This document shows positions 1 to 15,000 of a stretch of DNA of 64,000 nucleotides, in pieces (position 1 is the stretch's first letter; every line of letters starts with the position of its first letter). The notes under the pieces are model-generated. The model was given only the letters and a program-made list of their open reading frames with translations, searched no databases and had not been told where the DNA came from. The position numbers were made by a program, and so were the translations under genes. Source of the DNA: Caprimulgus europaeus (taxonomy: Eukaryota > Chordata > Aves > Caprimulgiformes > Caprimulgidae); contig OU015524.1 of the NCBI GenBank assembly GCA_907165065.1, positions 26,396,295 to 26,460,294 on the forward strand, read 5' to 3'.

Positions 1-53
1 CAGCAAACTTTGGAGGAGCTTGATACTTCAACTTCCGGAGTACATGAAAACAG
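1..53 (+). CDS. UBR2: UBR2 exon a (partial, cut by window edge)
   Basis: Local residues 1-17, beginning QQTLEELD. The exon ends AACAG before donor GTATAAG with phase 2, and its 5' boundary is outside the window. Confidence 0.9.
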
Positions 54-3000
54 GTATAAGAATCTCATTTAATTTTTTTTTCCTTTAAGTTTTACATCAG
101 ATTGTCCTATTGTTACTGCTTAAGAAAGCCCTTTTTTAGGTCTTGATGGAAAAGTATTCAAAAGTTTTTGAGACCAAAAAAGCAGCAGTAAATGGAATGC
201 TTTCCTCCCCATTACTGTCAATATGGTGAGATAAACACTGGTTCCTCCCTCACAGTGATCAGCTTAAGAAAGCAAGAAATTTTTTTTGTATAAAATTATC
301 TAGTAAATTATTAATAATATTGAAAGGGCTGTGCTATTAAGCATTGTAAATTGGAAATAGTTGATTATGTCTGAGGATCTGGAAGAAAATCTGCTTGCAG
401 CTGGAAATATAAATTGAAGCATACTGATGATTTTGTGGGGAAGAGGAGAGTGCTTTCAGAATCTATGTCAGGCATTTAAGGGATGGTGATAATGGAGGGT
501 CACAGATACAGTTTTTATGTTAAGTTGGAGTAGGTAATACTATTGGGAGGGTATTATTTTTTTCTGGGAAATACAGTCTTGCATAACTACTACTGAGGAC
601 ATAAATATTGTTGTCAAAGAGCATTTATCATAAAGCTAGAAAGCTCATTAATCACATTTAAATAATGATCTGATTACAATGTTTTTAAAACAGTTTGCTT
701 ATTAGTATTCTTTGAATTTTCTAGCCCTGTAATTTCAGATGCAAAACTCACAGCCTTGGGACCAGAGCAAACTAGAGTAGCTGAACACAGACAGGTTGTT
801 ATGTGTATTTTGTGTCAGGAGGAACAAGAAGTTAAAGTGGACAGCAGAGCTATGGTCTTGGCAGCATTTATTCAGCGATCAACTGTGTTGTCTAAAAATA
901 GAAACAAAATTATTCCAGACCCTGGTAAGTAGTATTCATAGTTGTCTCTAATAGTAATGGATATTGGTGTCACTGTAACAGCCACATGTGGTTTGAGAAA
1001 GTAGCATCACCTTCTTGTGTTAACTCTATAATTGTTAATGACTTCATTGTAATCAGTGGCAAAACTCACATATTTTTAGTGGGGTAGAAATGTGTTTTCT
1101 AAGGAACAGTGTAAAATCACCACAAAGCATTATCTAGACATTCTGACAGCCATTTATGACAAATTATTTGTAACTACTAAAAAAACCCTTGAAAATTAGA
1201 AGTGTTTGTTTTTAAACTACACCTGTAATGTTATCGTTACAGGAGGTGTTGCTGTACTGCTGTAAAAGCACAAGATATATGTTCCCTTCCTTTCAGTTGT
1301 ATAATCTGAAATGCCTCTTAGAGATAATAAAAAATGCTTGGATTTAGGTAACTTTATGAAACAGGTCACTTCTTTATCCATGGCATTGTTACAAAGGTTC
1401 CTTTTGATTCCATATGTGTAATCACATGGAAAACTTATGCACTGAATCATTTTGCACTCTCACTCTGAAGATTAATGTTGTTAAACTCATTGTTTAGTGG
1501 TACTAAACCACCAAAGCTGCAGGTAGGTCTTGGTGACTTTTATGAGGGCCAAGCACCTCCAAAAGCTTGGTTTAAAGTTTATGTTCATCCATTCAAAACA
1601 AAATGACACAATATTTGTAAATGACCTAAAGAGTTTAAGTTGTGGATTAGGAATAAGTTTTATGCTTCATCAAACGAATTATACTTTTGTGATAAAATTT
1701 GATAATAATGCAAATGCGGTAAAACTTTATCAGTGGTTAAGTCTTTTGATAAATGTTTATTTCAAAGTTGTTTTGTTTTATTTTAAATACAGAAAAGTAT
1801 GACCCATTATTCATGCACCCAGATCTGTCATGTGGAACACACACAGGGAGCTGTGGACATATTATGCATGCTCATTGTTGGCAAAGGTAAAACACTGTAT
1901 TTAAGTTTTTAGTCTAAATAGCATGTCATGCCATCAGTTTGCCTAATGGCACTAATTTCAATGGCAAAACAAATACTATGTAGTAAACTTAAAAATGAAT
2001 GTCATGAAGAAGTGAAAGCAGAATTCTGTTGTGGGGGGGAAGAGAAGTTGAAATCATTATCACAAATACTGTAAACCTATTCAAAATAATTTTTGTTTAC
2101 TATCTGTCATCTTGATGAAGAAGAATCCAAAGCCACACATAGTAGCTTTCGTTCCCTTTGATTGTTTAACCCCATGCATAATCCTCTGTGGTTCACATAT
2201 AACTGAACACTGAAGCTCAGACTCTTGGGGTTTTTTTGCAGTTCAGTAATAGGTATATTCCTGCTGCTTCTTGTGCTCTCTACTAAAGTTTTAAATGACA
2301 GAGCATCCCTTGCACTCTTAATTCCTCCATTAGGTTTAGTTTGAACTAGAAACATCTGTGACCTAGTTCAAGCTTATCTTCAACATAAACTCAATTTTAT
2401 CCTTTGTTCTTAGATTATTATTATTTTTTAAATAAAACATTTTTCAGTTATTTTTATTCTTTGATTTTTGGAGGGGGATTAACCTGCTTAGTGCTTTGTG
2501 GTGCCAAAGTCATGTGGCAAATCCAAACCATTCAGGCTTCTGACTTTGATTAGGTCCTTGCTTTGGTTCCTGGCAAGGCTCCTGAAGTGCCTGGTTTCAA
2601 ATTCTGCCTTGCATGTGAAGACTGTTAGGAGCTCCTGGAGATTCTGTGGCCATATCCATGCACAGGTTTCATTTCCCATCTTTGATATCACTGCTCACCG
2701 AAGATGTCTTCTTTGTCTTCTTGCATAACTCATGTGCTGTGTGATTGCTGTTAACTCCTGGAAATGTCCTTAGATGCCTGTGTTCAGAACATTTTTGGGT
2801 CATTGTCAGGCATGCTCTAAACCATTCCAGAGGTTTCTGGAATAGCAGTTATGTTTATCAAAGCAGTGAATTCAGTTCCTTTTCATATAGGATTCGGAGA
2901 TCAGCCACCAGCTTCTCCCCTTGGTACTTTGTTGTGGCCTGTGATGGAACATGCACGTGGATAATGCTCATTGCACTTCCCTTAAAATTTTATTTGAAAC

Positions 3001-6000
3001 TTAAGAATTTTTTTTGTTTTTTTCAGTCATTCAACATTCTCTACCTGTCTCCCTCACCCTTTTTTCCCTCAATGGAAATTGCTACAGTTCAGGCTTAAAT
3101 GTGATTTTAACAGTCTGATGAACTTCAGCACTTTGCAAAGTTTTGGCTGCCAAAAACTGGGGATAGCCTGCAGTTAGTAATTCTTTATCAGTCAGAGAGT
3201 AGAGCTTTTTCCTTCAGATAATTCTCTAATGTATATCTGGGAAAAGGTGAAACAGTATCTTCATAAGATTTCATGAATTTATATTTTAAAGTAATCTTTT
3301 AATAATTTGCTTTCAATATCTTGCTCTTTTCAAAAGGTATTTTGATGCTGTCCAAGCAAAAGAGCAACGGAGACAACAAAGATTACGAGTACACACAAGT
3401 TACGATGTAGAAAACGGTGAATTCCTTTGCCCACTTTGTGAATGCCTAAGCAACACTGTTATTCCTCTGCTTCCTCCACCAAGAGTTTTGTTTAACAGGT
3501 CTGTTTGCTTTATAAATGTCCTCTCTAACAGTAAAAATTAACATGCCAAACAAGACACATCCCAAAAACCCCATTCAAAATGTTTATCATCTTCTGTTTT
3601 GATAATCTTAAATTGATTACCTGCCTCTTTATTTTGGTTGATGGACCTTCCTTAGTTATTGTATAGTATGGAATTTAGAGTGTGAAAGGACAGTGAAGTG
3701 TAGGACCTGCAGGAAAAGAGCTGAATATAGAAAAATATGTGGGCAACTGAGAAACCTGTGGGCCTGTTGAGAAACAGAAGAACATGGAATGCCTATGAAA
3801 TAATTATTCTATGTATAGTTTGTTCTTAACTAATGTGCATATTCTGTTTATATGTATTTTTGGACAGGTTAGATATTTCAGGCCAACCAAACCTAGCTCA
3901 GTGGATCAAAACAATATCTCAGCAAATAAAAGTGCTGTATTTACTTCGAGGTGAAGACTGTGCAAGTAAGTCTGAAGAAATGTGTGTGTGTGTATGTAAA
4001 AATCATAGAATCATTTATATTTGAAAAGACCTTTAAGATTATCAAGGCCAACTGTAAACCTAACGCCACCACTAAACCATGTCCCTAAGCAGCACATCTA
4101 CACGTCTTTTAAAGACCTCCAGGGATGGTGCCTCAGCCACTTCCCTGGGCAGCCTGTTCCAATGCTTGACAACCCTTTCAGTGAAGAAATTTTTTGTAAT
4201 ATCCACTCTAAACCTCCCCCGGCACCACTTGAGGCTGTTTCCTCTCACCTTGTTACTTGGGAGAAGAGATTGGCACCCATGTCATTGCAATCTCCTTTCA
4301 GGTAGTTGTAGAGAGCAATAAAGTCTCCCCTGAGCCTCCTTTTCTCTGGACTAAATAATCTCAGTTCATGAAAAAGACCAAGTGTGTGTGTTCTGACACA
4401 GCAGAGCTGAGAGATGGTGTCAGAAGAGGCAAGGGTAGCTTGGAATTTCAGTTTCTGGTGCTGTGTTCCTGCACCTTTTTATAACATAAAAATAATGTAT
4501 AGATGAATAATCGTTGTTTTATCACTTCTTGTTTGTACAGGCAATTCTGGTAATTCAGAAAAAATGGATCAGCTGCAACTACCTGAAGGATTTAGACCAG
4601 ATTTCAAACCGAAGTATGTAGTTATGTCTTAATAAATCATTAAAGCTTCATCATAAAACACTAACATGAAAATAGAATGTGACTTCTGTGCTATAAGGTC
4701 TCGCTAATTAAGGCAAAAATATTATTTTTCCCTTAATTAATAAAGTTGATCCTATTATTATGATGGTATTAAGGTCCAACCCACAAGTAGTAAATAATGC
4801 AGCAGAATTTCAGAGGTGGATGGGATGCGTGGATGTGAAGAGATGACGCTGCTGTTGTATCAAACCCAGGATTAAGCTTTCTTTCTACTTTACTTGTAAC
4901 TAGATGAAGGACTCATCATTACATCTTAGCACTGCAAGTAAAACATCAAGAAAGACTATGAAATGGAGAGTATGTTAATGTGTAATTTCAGCTACTATGG
5001 TATGTTTGTGTTTGAGTCTCCTCGTTCTTCACCTGGGGAGAAAGTTGTAAAATTCATTACATGGTACAGACATTTATCTGCCAACTGCACACAAAAATGC
5101 ATGACATCTCTTGCAGCTGATGACTGATTTTGCCATCAGTCACACACAACTCTTTTAATTTAGTCATAACTATGTTATCTTTGAAGACTGGATATTTTTG
5201 ACTTTAAAAAAATGAGATTGGTTCCAATGAAATAATAAAAAAATAATTGGGAGCATATCTGGCACAGAAAAGAGCTTTGCAGAGTACCAGATCCAAAGAA
5301 AGATACTGGAGTTCTCGCTTAAATTTTGAAAATCAGGTGTTCAGCTGTGGGGTGAATGCTTATCATTAAAAGTGCTAAGCTGCCAGTGGATTAAAAAATG
5401 AATTAGTAATATTGTTTTCTTTGTTTCAGGAATCCTTATTCCGAGAGCATAAAGGAGATGTTGACAACTTTTGGTACAGCAACATACAAAGTAGGCTTGA
5501 AGGTTCATCCAAATGAAGATGATCCACGTGTACCTATAATGTGCTGGGGAAGCTGTGCTTACACGATACAGGCTATAGGTACTAATGGATTAATTTTGTT
5601 CCTTTATCTGTGAATTTCAGAATTTAGTAAAATTCACAGCCTTGAAATATTTTGGGATTTTGTTTTTTTTCAGAACGTATTTTAGCTGATGAAGATAAAC
5701 CTTTGTTTGGTCATTTACCTTGTCGACAGGTAAGGACCAACTAGCAATTCCTCTCTGAATCAGTGGAAAAATAGGAAATTGTGCTTCTTTAATGCAGAAT
5801 ATCTAAATTTTAAGATTTTAAGTTATGGTTATTTGATAGTTTTATTTGTTGGATTGTACTGTTCAGTCGATCAATATCCGAGTATTATTCTATGTAAAAA
5901 TCCAATCTAGCAAAACCTTTTTTTTTCCTCTATAAATGCATAGTTTAGCAAGGCCAGGGTTTCTTATGGTAACAGTCAAAATAAGAATACAGAAAGGAAC

Positions 6001-9000
6001 TTGTATATTGCATAAACATAAATATCTTTGTCATATACTTAGACACACCAACTACTCCCATAAGCTGCAGCTGAGCAGCCTGAAAATAATTGTTTAAGTC
6101 AAAAGATCTTTTAATATTCAGAAACTTTAACTGTTGCAGTGTCTCTTTTTCCTTGTTTTTAAAGGATGACTGCCTTACATCCTTAACAAGATTTGCAGCA
6201 GCTCACTGGACAGTTTCATCTCTTTCGGCAGTACAGGGTCACTTTTGTACTCTCTTAGCATGTAAGTTCACCACCTTATTCTGTTTTTTACAGAGATGCA
6301 GATACAGAAAGATGCTTACAGACTGATTGTCTTCTTGTTTAGAAGATTGTTTTATGTAGTGGTTTTAAGTAGTAGACCAAGAGCTAGTATTTTCACTTGT
6401 GTACCTATACATATTTCATCATACTGTGGAAAAAAACCAAACATTTCTTTTGGTCTGCAGTTCCAAGAGAAGCAGGGGTATTTTGCTGTGGAGTTCTGTT
6501 GAGTCTTCCCAGCATTTGTATTCCTGCTTTTACAAAGGCACCTAGAGCAAAGGCGAAGGAAGCATAGTCTTTCACAAAAGAAAAGTGGTATGCTGGAACT
6601 TTAAAAAGGAGAAAATCAAGATTTCTATAGTATTGGAAGGAAATAGGGTATTTGCAGAGGTCTGTAATATATCTGTAAACTTCTCTGCCTTTGAAAAGTA
6701 GGATCTGAGATAAGACAGGACTTATTATGTAATGTCATATATTAGTTGAGAGTTTTAATGAAAACAGCCAAAACGTTCCAAGCTTGAAGCATTTGTAGAT
6801 ACAGGTGAAAAGTCTGAAGATCAGCATGATGCAATAATTACCTGTGAGAGGACTTGTTCTGAAAGGGTATTATAAAATGGGATAATTTTAATAGTTACAG
6901 TCAATAGAGCAGGAAAACTTTAAAAATGTATTTATATACTGAAATTACTGGTACAGTTAATACCACCTACTTCAGCAAAAAGATGGCAGCTTTATGGGAA
7001 AGTTTGTAGCAGTAACGATTGAGCAATTTTCTGTGTGAAGCAGAAGAGAAAATGTTGCTAGATACTTGACTGGAACTTTGTAGTATGTGGTGTTCTGCAT
7101 GGTTTGGGTTTTCTTGAAAACTTGAATCAATGTTTCTTCAAAGCTCTTCTTCCCTCCAGCTGACAGAAACAACTGTACTGCTTTTACTTTTAGGAAGGAA
7201 AAGTGTTTGTTATTTTATTTTTCAAGGCTAGGGATAAGGAAAATTATTAATATGTCAGTATTCTATGAATTATTTATGCATAAAGATAACTTATCGAATA
7301 AAAGTTTGGTTTTGGAAGTCCCTTGCTCTGGTCACATTTTTGGTATGTGGCTATGTGCTTACAAAAGTAAAAGCATTTGAAATCTGAGCGGTGGTGAAGT
7401 GTTTGCTCAAAGAAATAGCTTCAAAATGTCACAGCTCTCCAGCTGTTGGTTTTCTGGCAACAGTCTTCAATGGAAGTATTTTGAAGTTATTACAATTAGA
7501 TTATTTTTTACTGTAGTAGTGTTTTTAAACTTATCTGCTTAATGCTTATAGCCACATTATAAAACTATTGTCATAGCTACAGTTCAAACTATTACTGTTA
7601 ATCAGATTTTACTGCTTGAAGAAGTTCACAACTCTTCCTTGATTGTTATTTTAAATACATGGTAACATTTTCAAGACTTGTTATTTATGTTTGCTTTTAG
7701 ATGGAGTTTATGCCATTATTTGGAATTTATTAAGTGTGTGAATTTCTGTTGTCAACTGGAGAGCTTTGGTTAATACTTTGTGGTTACTGTGAAGGTTAAT
7801 ATCACAGAGACCAATACCTAGCTCTTTCTTAATTAGAGATAAAATAATGAATTTAAGAAACTTGTTAGCAGTGCATTTTTGAGTCCGTAAGGCAAATAAG
7901 TTATGTGAGGCAAATTTAGGGAATCTTGTAAAGCTAAGCAAACTGCAGACTAAGCAAACTCCAAGTTTCCTTTGAAAAGCTGTCCAACAGACAGCAATTG
8001 GTGCTTCTGCTTAGTCACTAGTGTTTGCACTTATTTCTGGATCAGAGCTTGAGGCACATTTTGTCTCACGCTGGAAACCAAAGCAATGAAATAAAGTCGC
8101 TATGGGGGCAGTGAATGGCAGCACTTACTTTGTTACAGTTACTTTGGGTTTGTTTCTTTTCAATACCGTGTAGTTAAATAGGTGAGAGTCTTTCCCAATA
8201 ATGTTCATCAGCTCTTGAATTCACACCTTTCTGGCCAAAAGGGGTGCTTTTGTATTTTAAGTGCTTTAAGTATATAAACCAAGGAAATGGCTCTCATTTT
8301 GTAACTCAAGTACACTAAAATATTTTAATATAAAAATATTCAATTAATAAATTTGTTTTTCTTTCCAAAATACTCAGCACTGGTGCCTAATGAAAAAAAT
8401 GGAAATCTTCCTTGCATACTTGATATTGACATGTTTCATTTATTGGTAAGTATTTAATAATATAAATAATGTTTTGATCCAGTAGGCACTGTCTCAAAAC
8501 TTTATTGGAAACTTTCTCTTTACTCTTGGTTAGGAACCTTTCAAAACATTCAGGTTTTTTCTATTTTTTCACTACTTAATACAATTAAAGACTTTTTTGT
8601 TGCAAGTATTCTTATCTATAAATATAAAAGAGGTAAAATGAGGTGGAATGTATATTCTTTGAATGCTGAAAAAACCCAAAAGGAGACAAAAAAAAAAACC
8701 TCACCAAAACCAAACCCTCCCAACAAATCACAAACAAAAGTAGCAGACCCCCTCCCCCAAACAAAAAAACATACCCCCAAAAAACCCTGATAATTGTGGT
8801 TCCCTTAAAAAAAAGTCTGGCTAATTAGCTTCAAAATTAGTCTTACAAGGGATACTGCCTTTAGAGGAGTATAGTTGCAGCATGAGCAGAGAAAATGGGA
8901 AGATTAAAAAGTGTAAGGAATATACCAGCTTTCTTGTTTTGTTTTACAGGTAAGCTTGGTGCTCTCTTTCCCTGCCATACATTGTCAGGATTTTTCAGGG

Positions 9001-12000
9001 GTTAGTCTTGGCACTGGAGATCTTCACCTGTTTCATCTTGTCACCATGGCACACATAGTACAAATTTTACTTACCTCATCAACAGGTAATGCCACTTTCT
9101 TTCAATTTTTATTGAAATGATTCCTAAATCTGTACTTGGAGAACACTTAAGGTGCTATTGGTGAATGTATGCAGTTTACAGAGGCAAAATAAAATTGCTG
9201 GTGCTCTCTCTTTCAGCCCACAGAAAGTATTGATAAATTGCACTCATGAAAATTCAGTCTTTTGTCTTTATTCCTTAACACTGGAGCACAGCTAGTCATG
9301 AATCCTAGCTTTCCAGCTAACGTAGCAGTGCCTGGAAGTGTTTATTGCAGAGAGTTAGCTTAGGCATTGCATGATTAATAAGTTGCAGTTAGCAAAGTAA
9401 GGAATCAATGTATCTTCTGGCAAGAGGAACTGCATAAGGTGTAGTAAACCAAAAGCAAAGAACTCCAGGCAAGGACGTTAAGAAACTGAGCTAATCAAAC
9501 AAGTAAACCAACACCTCATGGGAGCTGACAACAGCATAACTTTACCACATAAGATGTGCAGCAGAAAACTTTTTTGCAGTACATCATACTGTAGTACAGT
9601 GGAATGTTTCACTTAGTTTTGGCCTGTTTCTCAAAACTTGGAAAACTACATTCTTGCTATGTAAATATGAAGTAACTTGCTTTTTATTTCTTTCTTCTTC
9701 AGAAGAGAATGGTATGGATCAAGAAAACACTAACAGTGAAGAGGAAGTAGCTGTGCTTACACTGTATAAATTTCTTTGCCAGTGTACAGGAAGGTAAAAG
9801 GGCAATCTTTTGATAAAATCTTGTATTACTCCCTCCTGGACTCAACTGAATTCCATATCCTAATAGTGCCAAAGATGCAACTTTTAACTTGGGAACTCTT
9901 GCACCTTATTTCTTATCCTTCTACTTATCCTACTACTTCTAGATACAATTTTCAAGTAACTTCCTATAAATTCCTCTGTTTGCACTCGTGGAGATACCTG
10001 CACATGAAGATTAGGCTCTGGAACATTTTTTTTTTCAGTCACTTTGCAGATGTGTAGAATCTAGATTTGGCAATGTGTGAGTACAGAAAGCTTGTTAGGA
10101 TCTGAAACGTCTATGAAAAATTTTTCTTAATTTACTGTCCCAGTTGGTTAAATTTTATTAATCTCTATTTTGTTGGTTTTCTTAGAATTAGCTTTGAAAT
10201 GAACACTTTGCATAATGCTTATTTCAACTGAGGTCAGTAATTTAATATGAAGTATATCTGAAGACTTGCTAAATATAGCTCTCAGACTGAAATTATTAAA
10301 TAAAAGCAAATTTTTCTATTGTGTTATTCTCAAGTGCCTTGAAAGAAATTTCCTCAGGCTGGCACCTGTGGAGGAATCTAAAAGCTGGAATCATGCCTTT
10401 CCTGAGATGTTCTGCTTTGTTTTTCCATTACTTAAATGGAGTCCCAGCACCCTCAGAACTTCAAGGTACTGTCTTCCTTGTATTAAATTAGCTTTTCAAA
10501 AGATACAAAAATTTATGGACAAAATAAATTACATTTAAACTCTCTTTTCTGAAGACGCAGAATGAATGAATGTGAGTTTGTTACCAGTGCAGAATCATAT
10601 CTGTATAACGAAAGGGGAAAAAACAAGTTTCCTTTTAAAAAATATTTTTTAATACTGAATCCAATGCCATTCTAGATTACTTAAAACTGAAACTGATGCC
10701 CTTCTGCTAAAAAATGAAATATTATTTCGAATCTATTGATTACTGTTTTCAAATGAGACCTGCTTTTGCTTGCATTGTTTTCATTCATATCAGCATTTAC
10801 AAATAATTAAAATCTCTGAATATGCTGATGTTGCACCCCAAATAATTGACATTATTAACATTGGTGTTTGTAGGGACTGAATGTAAATCTGAAGATGTTA
10901 CTTATAATAATGATAAGCAGGTTCACACTGCTTCAGGATTCCCATGTTTAAAAACCAGTATGATATGTGGTGCTGAGCTGACATGAGAACAGCTACAGAA
11001 CTTGCAGAATGTTTCCTTGATACATAGCTTCTTGACAAATTGTGTTTAAAATTTAGATTCATTTCATTTAACAACAGCAATGCTTAAATATTTGGGCCAA
11101 AAAAAATCCCAACAAACTTCTATATCTGAGCTTTGATTTTTCTGTAACAAGTTTTCTCAAATTCATAGTCTGGACCAGTGGTGACCGCTTGAGTTCTTTC
11201 TGACAGGTACTCCAAAGATGAGGTACAAAGTGCAGCTGTACTCCCGGACAGTGGGTCCATGGGCCTTTAGAGTTGGTTGTAGGAGAGGGGAAGAGGAAGG
11301 CTTTGCTTCACTTTGTTACAGTCTTCAAGTCCCAGGTGCTTGGATGGCCCTGCAGGTCCCTGCCACCGAGGGATGTCCTGACTTTTGCTTTCCCTACCCA
11401 CTCTCCTGCCCCAGGACCCACTGATCCCACAGCTGGCCTGTATTGCTCTTCTCCAGTATTTCACTGGGGGCTGCAAAACAAGAATCACTTGGATGTAGGA
11501 GGGAAGTGAGAACAGCTTTCACTTTAATTTTCTTCACTCCTGTATTCCATAGCAAAAGAGGCTGTGCTGTGGACAGTTTGTCCTGAAAGTTGGGAGAGCA
11601 GAGGCCCGGGAACTCAAACCAGCAGACTAGTACCATGAGTATGGCAACGTAGCAGTTGTGTCCTGCACAGAGGCGTTTGGAACTTCTGTATTTCTGAGGC
11701 TGTGGTATACTTCACTAGTGTACTGTCACTGATCACCTGTCTCAGTTTGTGTCACAGACAACAAGGAGCACAAAGCAGCCTTTTAATGGATGACATTAAA
11801 ACAAAGACATACTAAGCTGGAAAGACCATTGAGCTCTCTGTTGTGTACGTGACTGGGCTTGCAACATGCTTAGAGGGGAAGTTTGAGGAAAGGTGCTTCT
11901 CATTATTGGCAGTTTTCTGGCACAGCTGTCTGGTGCCTTTACTAGTGCTTTCATAGTTCATACCACATTTTTAGTGTGGGGGAATACAGTTTAAAAAAAA

Positions 12001-15000
12001 ATAGCTGTCCCATTTAGAGCTGTATTTCATTTACTGTAGTTAATGCCATTTAAAAATATGCAGTTATGAGACAAATACTTTTTTTTTTTTACAGTAAATG
12101 GAACAAACCACTTTGAACACCTATGTAGCTATCTTTCCTTGCCAAACAACCTTACTTGCCTTTTTCAAGAAAATAGTGAAGTTCTGAACACATTAATAGA
12201 AAGGTAAGTTGTGTTTTTATGCTTAGTTTAAATATAATAATGAATTCTGCACAAGATAGTATAAGTGTTCTCCCAGGGGTACATATATGGAAATGAATAG
12301 TACACTTTGAAAAGCATTTGTAAAATAAGTATTTTGAAAGAAACAATTTTGGTTGTAGAGATTATTGAATAGACATGCTTCGGAATTTTCACTTATTTGT
12401 TTTTGGAAAGTGTCATCCATTGATGTTAAAAGCCAATTTTTTTTCTTTCTTACAGTTGGTGTAGTAACAATGAAGTAAAAAGATATCTCGAAGGAAAGAG
12501 ATGTGCTATCAGGTAAACTTGGAGAAGTTTTAAGCAGAAAGAGTGGAGAAACTTTAAAGGATGTTTATAATAACATAGTATCAGTTCTGATTTATTGAAT
12601 GATAAAGAAATTGGGGGATAAGCAAAGAGGTTTTTGTAATTTTGTAAGAAAAGTGAAACATTGCTTAAACTAGTAGATTTTTGAAGACAAAGTTAAATAT
12701 TATGGTTTTATTTAGGCTGATCTGCAGTAATCGGAGGCTATAACATTTCTTCTCATGTTTTCTATAGTAATTTATACCTTCTGATTCAAAAGGTGTGCTG
12801 TTGCTAAAAGACATACATAAACTTTGTTTAAAAATACAAGGCATTGAAGAGCTTTTTAAAGAATCCAAATTCTTCAGTGAAATCAACACCGAGTGACTTG
12901 CTAAAAAGAAAATTTGCTTTTCATACATTTCTACTTGCTAAGCAATTATTTTGAATTCAGAACACATTTAATGTTTAGTGGGTGTAGAAGTGTGTTTGGG
13001 GTGTTTTTCTTTATGAAGATTGGGTAAAAATAGTGGTTATCAATCATCCAAATAATTATAAAAGAATATGAGGCTCACAGTGCTGTCATTAAAAATATAT
13101 CCCTGCATGTTAGTCTCCTGTGCTAAATAGGTAAAGTCAGTCTTTTAACATTGTACCTACAATAAGACTCAGTGACAAAAATCAAAATTAATCACTTCAT
13201 CTGTTAAATACCAGGCTATGAACAGAATGCTCTGGTTGCATAACTGATTTCCTGTTATGTATGATTGTTGGGAATTTTTTCCATATGTTCCTTCTGCTGA
13301 TTCTTAACCACTCTTCCCAAAACTGTCTAATTTGACAGTGACTTTTTTTTCTCTCTGCATGTTCTTATGCACTATTTCTGTTACAAACCTCTGTTTACAT
13401 TTCACAATCTAATTTGTATTCTGACTAGAGTTGAAGATTATTAAAATTTGGCGTATAGCATCTGCAGAAAAAAAACAAACAACCTTTTAACTGTTATTTC
13501 TAAAGATATAAATACTGGTATTAAACAGGTCCTTTTCATTTCATGAACATTTCATTCTCTTCAGGATACAAATTCTCTGAACTTGAGTGTCAGACTATTT
13601 TCCATTCAATATTAGTGACAAAAGGAAAATACAAAGCAAACTGATAAGAGAGCAGAACAAATATTTGGTTAAACTTGTAGTGACCTCATAACAAGGCTTT
13701 GCTAAAAGCCTACATATGACATGTATTTTTCTGACTTTCTGCCTGTGCCAGAATTCTCAAATTCATAAAAAATACAACTAAGAAAACTGGAGGTGGTTTA
13801 GCTGAGAGATATTGGGGATTCCTTTTTTATGTGCTACCATTTTACTCTATGAATGGCAGAGAAGAGGAAAACTTTAAAAATGTAATTGTTCACAGATGCT
13901 GTTTAGATGAGTCAGAAAAACATGAATGAGTTTGAAATCACTGTGTATTATTCATTGAAATATGAGTGGTTGGTTAATTTGATTGCTTTCTTCTAGCTAT
14001 GCAAGAGAATCCAACAAATTAATAGATCTCCCAGATGACTACAGCTGCCTCATTAACCAAGCATCCAATTTCTCGTAAGTTGTATGCAATTATAGTGAGG
14101 ACCTCTAAAGTCTTCTGCTCCTTTTGATGAACTGGGAAACCTCTAACCTGAAAGCCTCAGAAAGATGTTTGTAGAATCATAAAGTTAGTGGCACATACTG
14201 ATTGTCATCTCTTCCAGCAAAACTACTGTGTATTTTGGTGAAATAGAAATTGCAGGGATCTGTATAATTGTTAACTGTCTAAAAGTTCAAAAGTACTTTT
14301 GATTCTTTTTACCATCTAAAGTCAATACCTACAATGGATTTTAATTTTTTTGCTCAACAAAAGGTGTCCGAAGTCAGGTGGTGATAAAAGCAGAGCCCCA
14401 ACATTGTGCCTTGTGTGTGGAACCATGCTGTGTTCTCAGAGTTACTGTTGTCAAACTGAATTGGAAGGGGAAGATGTTGGAGCCTGTACTGCACACACAT
14501 ACACTTGTGGTTCTGGAGTGGGCATATTCCTTAGGTAAGGAACTGAACACCTCTACTTATATTGCTGGGTTAGATGGTGTGTGTGGACATGACATGAACA
14601 GTTCTATAAATGTGATTGTAGGCATGGTTTGTAAAGGCAGTGGTTTGTTAATAACAGGGTTGCCTAAAAGCTGGAGTGTGTTTATCTTCCTTATACCTTG
14701 TTGTAAGGTTCAGATGTTATTTCCTTGAAGATAAGGTATTGTACAAAATTTGAATTTCATTTTAAAGTGAATTTATTTTTTCTGTGTGTTTATTTTCACT
14801 CAAGTATTACAAAACAATGAAGGTATTTACCTTGATTTTGTTGCTGCTGCTACTGTTGAAACCATGAAAATTCATTTTAGTTGTCTTCCTGAATACAAGG
14901 AAAGGTTAGATAATATCTGTTTTCACTTTGGCAAAGATTGGTGAGAAGGGAAATTGTTTTATTTTCTTGTTGTGGTTGTGTCAAGTGTTTTACAGACTGC

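Noticed and set aside
4021..4321. Two overlapping plus-strand frames of 80-94 codons
   Set aside because: They lie wholly inside the antisense CR1 3' end and are not genes.
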